7,184 nt of DNA, taken from Chloroflexota bacterium (GTDB lineage: Bacteria > Chloroflexota > Dehalococcoidia > Dehalococcoidales > RBG-16-60-22). The notes beneath the pieces were generated by a model. That model was not told the origin of the DNA. It ran no database searches and saw only the letters and a list, made by a program, of their open reading frames with translations. Both the position numbers and the translations under genes were made by a program. Location of the stretch: positions 1 to 7,184 of the forward strand of contig JACZSH010000075.1 in the NCBI GenBank assembly GCA_022574315.1, read 5' to 3'. Positions 5,412 through 7,184 of this stretch are shown piece by piece. Every line of letters begins with the position of its first letter. Position 1 is the first letter of the stretch.

Positions 5412-6565
5412 AATTCAAGGGGTACCGGAGAAGTAACGGCACGGTAGGGATACGAAACCACGTCCTGATTTTCCCCACCACCACCTGCGCTTCGACGGTA
5501 GCGCAGATGATAAGCCGGGAGGTAGCCGGCACGGTGAGCGCCGTTCACCCCCACGGCTGCGGTCACCTGGGTAAAGAAACCGAGCTCATGGTGCGTACCA
5601 TGGTCGGGTTCTGCGCTAATCCCAACGTCGCCGGCGTGCTGCTGGTCGGGCTCGGCTGTGAACTGATTACTCCAGAGTTAATTGCCGCCGAGCTGACCCG
5701 GTCCGGCCAGAGATTTGAGACACTGAATATCCAGGATGCGGGCGGGACGACGGCCAGCGTGGCGAAGGGCAAAGAACTGGCCGAAAAGCTCCTCAAAGAG
5801 GCAATGGCCGCCCGGACGGAACCGGTTGACGCTGCCGAGTTGATCCTGGGCGCATCCTGCGGCGGTTCTGACACTATCTCGGGAATCACGGCCAACCCTT
5901 CGCTGGGAGTGGCCTCTGACTTACTCATTGCCGCCGGGGGCACCGTCATTATTTCCGAAACACCGGAAATGCTGGGGTCGGAACAAATTCTGGTGCGGCG
6001 GGCCGCCAATCGTGAAATCGGAAAGCGCATCCTGGCCATAACGGCGGCCACGGAGGCCAGTATCGAGTCCATGGGAGTCGATATCCGCGGCACCGAACCA
6101 TCGCCAGGGAATATCGAGGGCGGCCTGACTACTCTCGAGGAAAAATCAATCGGCGCCATCCGCAAGGGCGGCACCACCGCCATTAAAGAGGTGGTGCAAT
6201 ATGCCGAAAAACCGACCCGGAAAGGGCTGGTGATTATGGACGGGCCGGCCCAGGACGTCGTCTGCAATACCGGCCTGATTGCCGCCGGAGCCCAGGTAAT
6301 CGTGTTTACCACCGGCCGGGGGACACCCATCGGCTCACCCATCGTCCCGGTGATAAAGGTGTCCTCCAACAGCGCTCTTTACCACCGGATGAGGGACAAT
6401 ATTGATTTCAACACCGGCGCCATCGTGGAGGGCACGACATCGATTCAAGCGGTCGGCGAGCAAATGCTCCGGGAAATTATCCAGGTCGCTTCCGGTAAAC
6501 TGACCAGGGCTGAGATTCTCGGCCACACCGAGTTCGGCATCCCGGCCATCATGCCTACCCTGTAG
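5408..6565 (+). CDS. UxaA-family dehydratase large (catalytic) subunit
   Basis: A 385-residue cytoplasmic lyase subunit, full length for the split form. It opens with GYRRSNGTVGIRNHVLI. Conserved motifs follow in family order: HPHGCGH (47-53), GLGCE (81-85), GASCGGSD (147-154), SETPEMLGSE (182-191), PSPGN before GGLTTLEEKS, and GRGTPIGSP near the end. Cys27, His49, Cys51, Cys84 and Cys150 are likely metal or Fe-S ligands by analogy with altronate/galactarate dehydratase. The family's known reaction is loss of water from a sugar acid to give a 2-keto-3-deoxy acid; sulfolactate lyase (SuyB) shows it can also release sulfite. Which applies here cannot be told from sequence. It overlaps the small-subunit gene by 4 nt and is followed by a stem-loop and recombinase debris. 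Confidence 0.94.
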   Translation: MKFKGYRRSNGTVGIRNHVLIFPTTTCASTVAQMISREVAGTVSAVHPHGCGHLGKETELMVRTMVGFCANPNVAGVLLVGLGCELITPELIAAELTRSGQRFETLNIQDAGGTTASVAKGKELAEKLLKEAMAARTEPVDAAELILGASCGGSDTISGITANPSLGVASDLLIAAGGTVIISETPEMLGSEQILVRRAANREIGKRILAITAATEASIESMGVDIRGTEPSPGNIEGGLTTLEEKSIGAIRKGGTTAIKEVVQYAEKPTRKGLVIMDGPAQDVVCNTGLIAAGAQVIVFTTGRGTPIGSPIVPVIKVSSNSALYHRMRDNIDFNTGAIVEGTTSIQAVGEQMLREIIQVASGKLTRAEILGHTEFGIPAIMPTL

Positions 6566-6566
6566 C

Positions 6567-6597
6567 GGTGGGATGGGGGCAATCAACGCCATCCCCC
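6567..6597 (+). terminator. Stem-loop after the dehydratase genes; possible terminator
   Basis: GGGATGG (6570-6576) pairs with CCATCCC (6589-6595). Two further G-C pairs lie beyond a bulged T (GG 6567-6568 with CC 6596-6597). It begins right after the stop codon at 6563-6565. There is no U-run, so termination is uncertain. Confidence 0.35.
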
Positions 6598-6853
6598 GGC
6601 ATGCCCTGTAACCCTCATACATTCAGGCGGACGTTTGCCTGTCTGCTACGTAAGCAAGGGCTGGACGTTCTGACTATCAAAGATTTGGGCAGGTGGGAGA
6701 GACCTGGAGATGGTACAACGTTATACAAGGTCAGTCACGTTTCAGAATAGTCTTAGACTATACAAAGCGCCGTTGTCTCAAGGTACTTCTTCATCGACCG
6801 TAACGCTCTCTCCTCCGTTGGCGCCAGATAGTAATCATATCACTGTTGCTTAA
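6598..6853 (+). pseudogene. Tyrosine recombinase (phage-type integrase) C-terminal remnant, truncated and frameshifted
   Basis: The frame through 6616 reads HTFRRTFACLLRKQGLDV, then LGRWE. This is the HxxR box and the H/W position (Trp at 6694) of a tyrosine recombinase catalytic domain. It then runs out of homology (RPGDGTTLYK) and stops at 6750. One frame over, from 6704, the sequence reads LEMVQRYTRSVTFQNSLRLY, the expected end with the catalytic Tyr at 6722-6724, open to TAA at 6851-6853. Treating AGAC (6700-6703) as AGC restores WESLEMVQRYTRSV, so one inserted base, probably A6702, broke the frame. Everything before the HxxR box is absent: the gene starts abruptly just after the dehydratase stem-loop. 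It is a dead remnant unless the extra base is a sequencing error, and it would be truncated even then. Its 3' end overlaps the next minus-strand gene by 63 nt. Confidence 0.82.
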
Positions 6854-7093
6854 GTGACAGATAACCCATCGCTCAAATTCACGTTTTGTTAAACACAACT
6901 CATGGGCAAGCATAGAGATTTGAGTGTCATCTAAACTACCAATCCATGAATGTGATAGCTTACCGACTGTATATTGAGACCCTTCGTAGTCTAGGTAGTA
7001 AAAAATATGGTCACGTTGGTCATCTTGTTCTGCCTCTAGTTTTCTTGTAAAAGCGTCTTTAACGTTCCTGAGAGTCAATTTGATGACAGACAT
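6791..7093 (-). CDS. Small uncharacterised protein, HicA-like in pattern
   Basis: A 100-residue protein, no signal peptide or membrane segment. I do not recognise a named family with certainty. The pattern is an N-terminal helix (VKDAFTRKLEAEQ), then RDHIFYYLDYEG, a strand ending KLSHSWIGSLDD, a helix (ISMLAHELCLTKREFERWV), CHLS, and a basic tail (WRQRRRERYGR). It resembles the small proteins near the HicA mRNA-interferase fold, where a strand carries an [S]H[SG] motif; toxin function is unproven. Start: ATG at 7093 with only a weak SD-like GCTGG. Hand-counted GC over 6841-7140 is about 38% against about 63% in three sampled dehydratase lines, so it was probably acquired from elsewhere. No antitoxin-like partner is visible before the window ends. 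Confidence 0.6.
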   Translation of the reverse strand: MSVIKLTLRNVKDAFTRKLEAEQDDQRDHIFYYLDYEGSQYTVGKLSHSWIGSLDDTQISMLAHELCLTKREFERWVICHLSNSDMITIWRQRRRERYGR

Positions 7094-7184
7094 GACCAGC
7101 TAAGTATACGATTCCATAATTATTTAAGAAGTCTGTGAAGACTCCTAAGGACTAATCTTTCTTGACCAGATATACTTTTTTTTC
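7094..7184. other. AT-rich intergenic end of the window
   Basis: No gene is visible. It contains a TATACT at 7108-7103 on the minus strand, a possible -10 for the small gene without a convincing -35, a small AGTCT/AGACT hairpin (7130-7143), and an 8-T run at 7176-7183. Confidence 0.4.

Noticed and set aside
5563..6369. Long minus-strand open frame opposite the dehydratase large subunit
   Set aside because: Low-complexity Ser/Pro/Ala-rich shadow of a GC-rich gene; the plus strand carries all UxaA motifs.
1..7184. CRISPR array, tRNA or rRNA gene
   Set aside because: No regularly spaced repeats, cloverleaf or rRNA-like stretch was seen on either strand.

Overview
All coordinates, motifs and family calls here were read by eye, with no database search, so family names are from motif recognition. 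The window looks like an anaerobic or subsurface bacterial genome, most plausibly Chloroflexota (Dehalococcoidia-like). The reasons are the gene repertoire (COG4091-type SAF dehydrogenase, AHL-lactonase-like metallo-hydrolase, split UxaA dehydratase), an interspersed palindrome with TGTCATTGCGAG ends, and the style of the tyrosine recombinase C-terminus. This taxonomic guess is an inference. Coding GC is about 60% over most of the window and falls to about 38% at the right end.

Layout. (1) Positions 1-919 hold the 3' end of a Cu(+)-type P1B-ATPase fused in frame to a C-terminal YHS metal-binding domain. That domain also has its own strong Shine-Dalgarno and ATG. (2) Positions 920-1205 form a convergent intergenic region with an 86-bp palindromic repeat, a truncated extra copy of its end, and a stem-loop. 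(3) Positions 1206-4880 on the minus strand hold four genes. In transcription order they are a metallo-beta-lactamase-fold (lactonase-like) hydrolase, a flavin-reductase-family protein, an SDR oxidoreductase and a COG4091-type NAD(P)-dependent dehydrogenase with a C-terminal SAF-like domain. Gaps are 74, 72 and 73 nt, each with an SD. (4) Positions 4881-5111 form a divergent control region with a perfect TATAAT for the minus operon, an imperfect 19-bp palindrome over it, a perfect 12-bp palindrome between direct repeats, and a weaker plus-strand promoter. (5) Positions 5112-6565 on the plus strand hold a two-gene UxaA-family dehydratase, a SAF-domain small subunit and a catalytic large subunit, joined by an ATGA overlap. 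(6) Positions 6566-7184 are an accessory scar: a stem-loop, the 5'-truncated and frameshifted C-terminus of a tyrosine recombinase, and an AT-rich small minus-strand gene.

How the genes may work together (inference). The divergent six-gene block encodes an alcohol/hydroxyl dehydrogenase (SDR), a lactone-type hydrolase, a hydroxy-acid dehydratase (UxaA pair) and a second dehydrogenase with a SAF-like tail. This would suit a pathway oxidising a polyol or sugar to a lactone, opening it to a hydroxy-acid and dehydrating that to a 2-keto-3-deoxy acid. The substrate cannot be read from the sequence. No aldolase, kinase, transporter or regulator lies inside the window. The copper ATPase is probably unrelated to this block.
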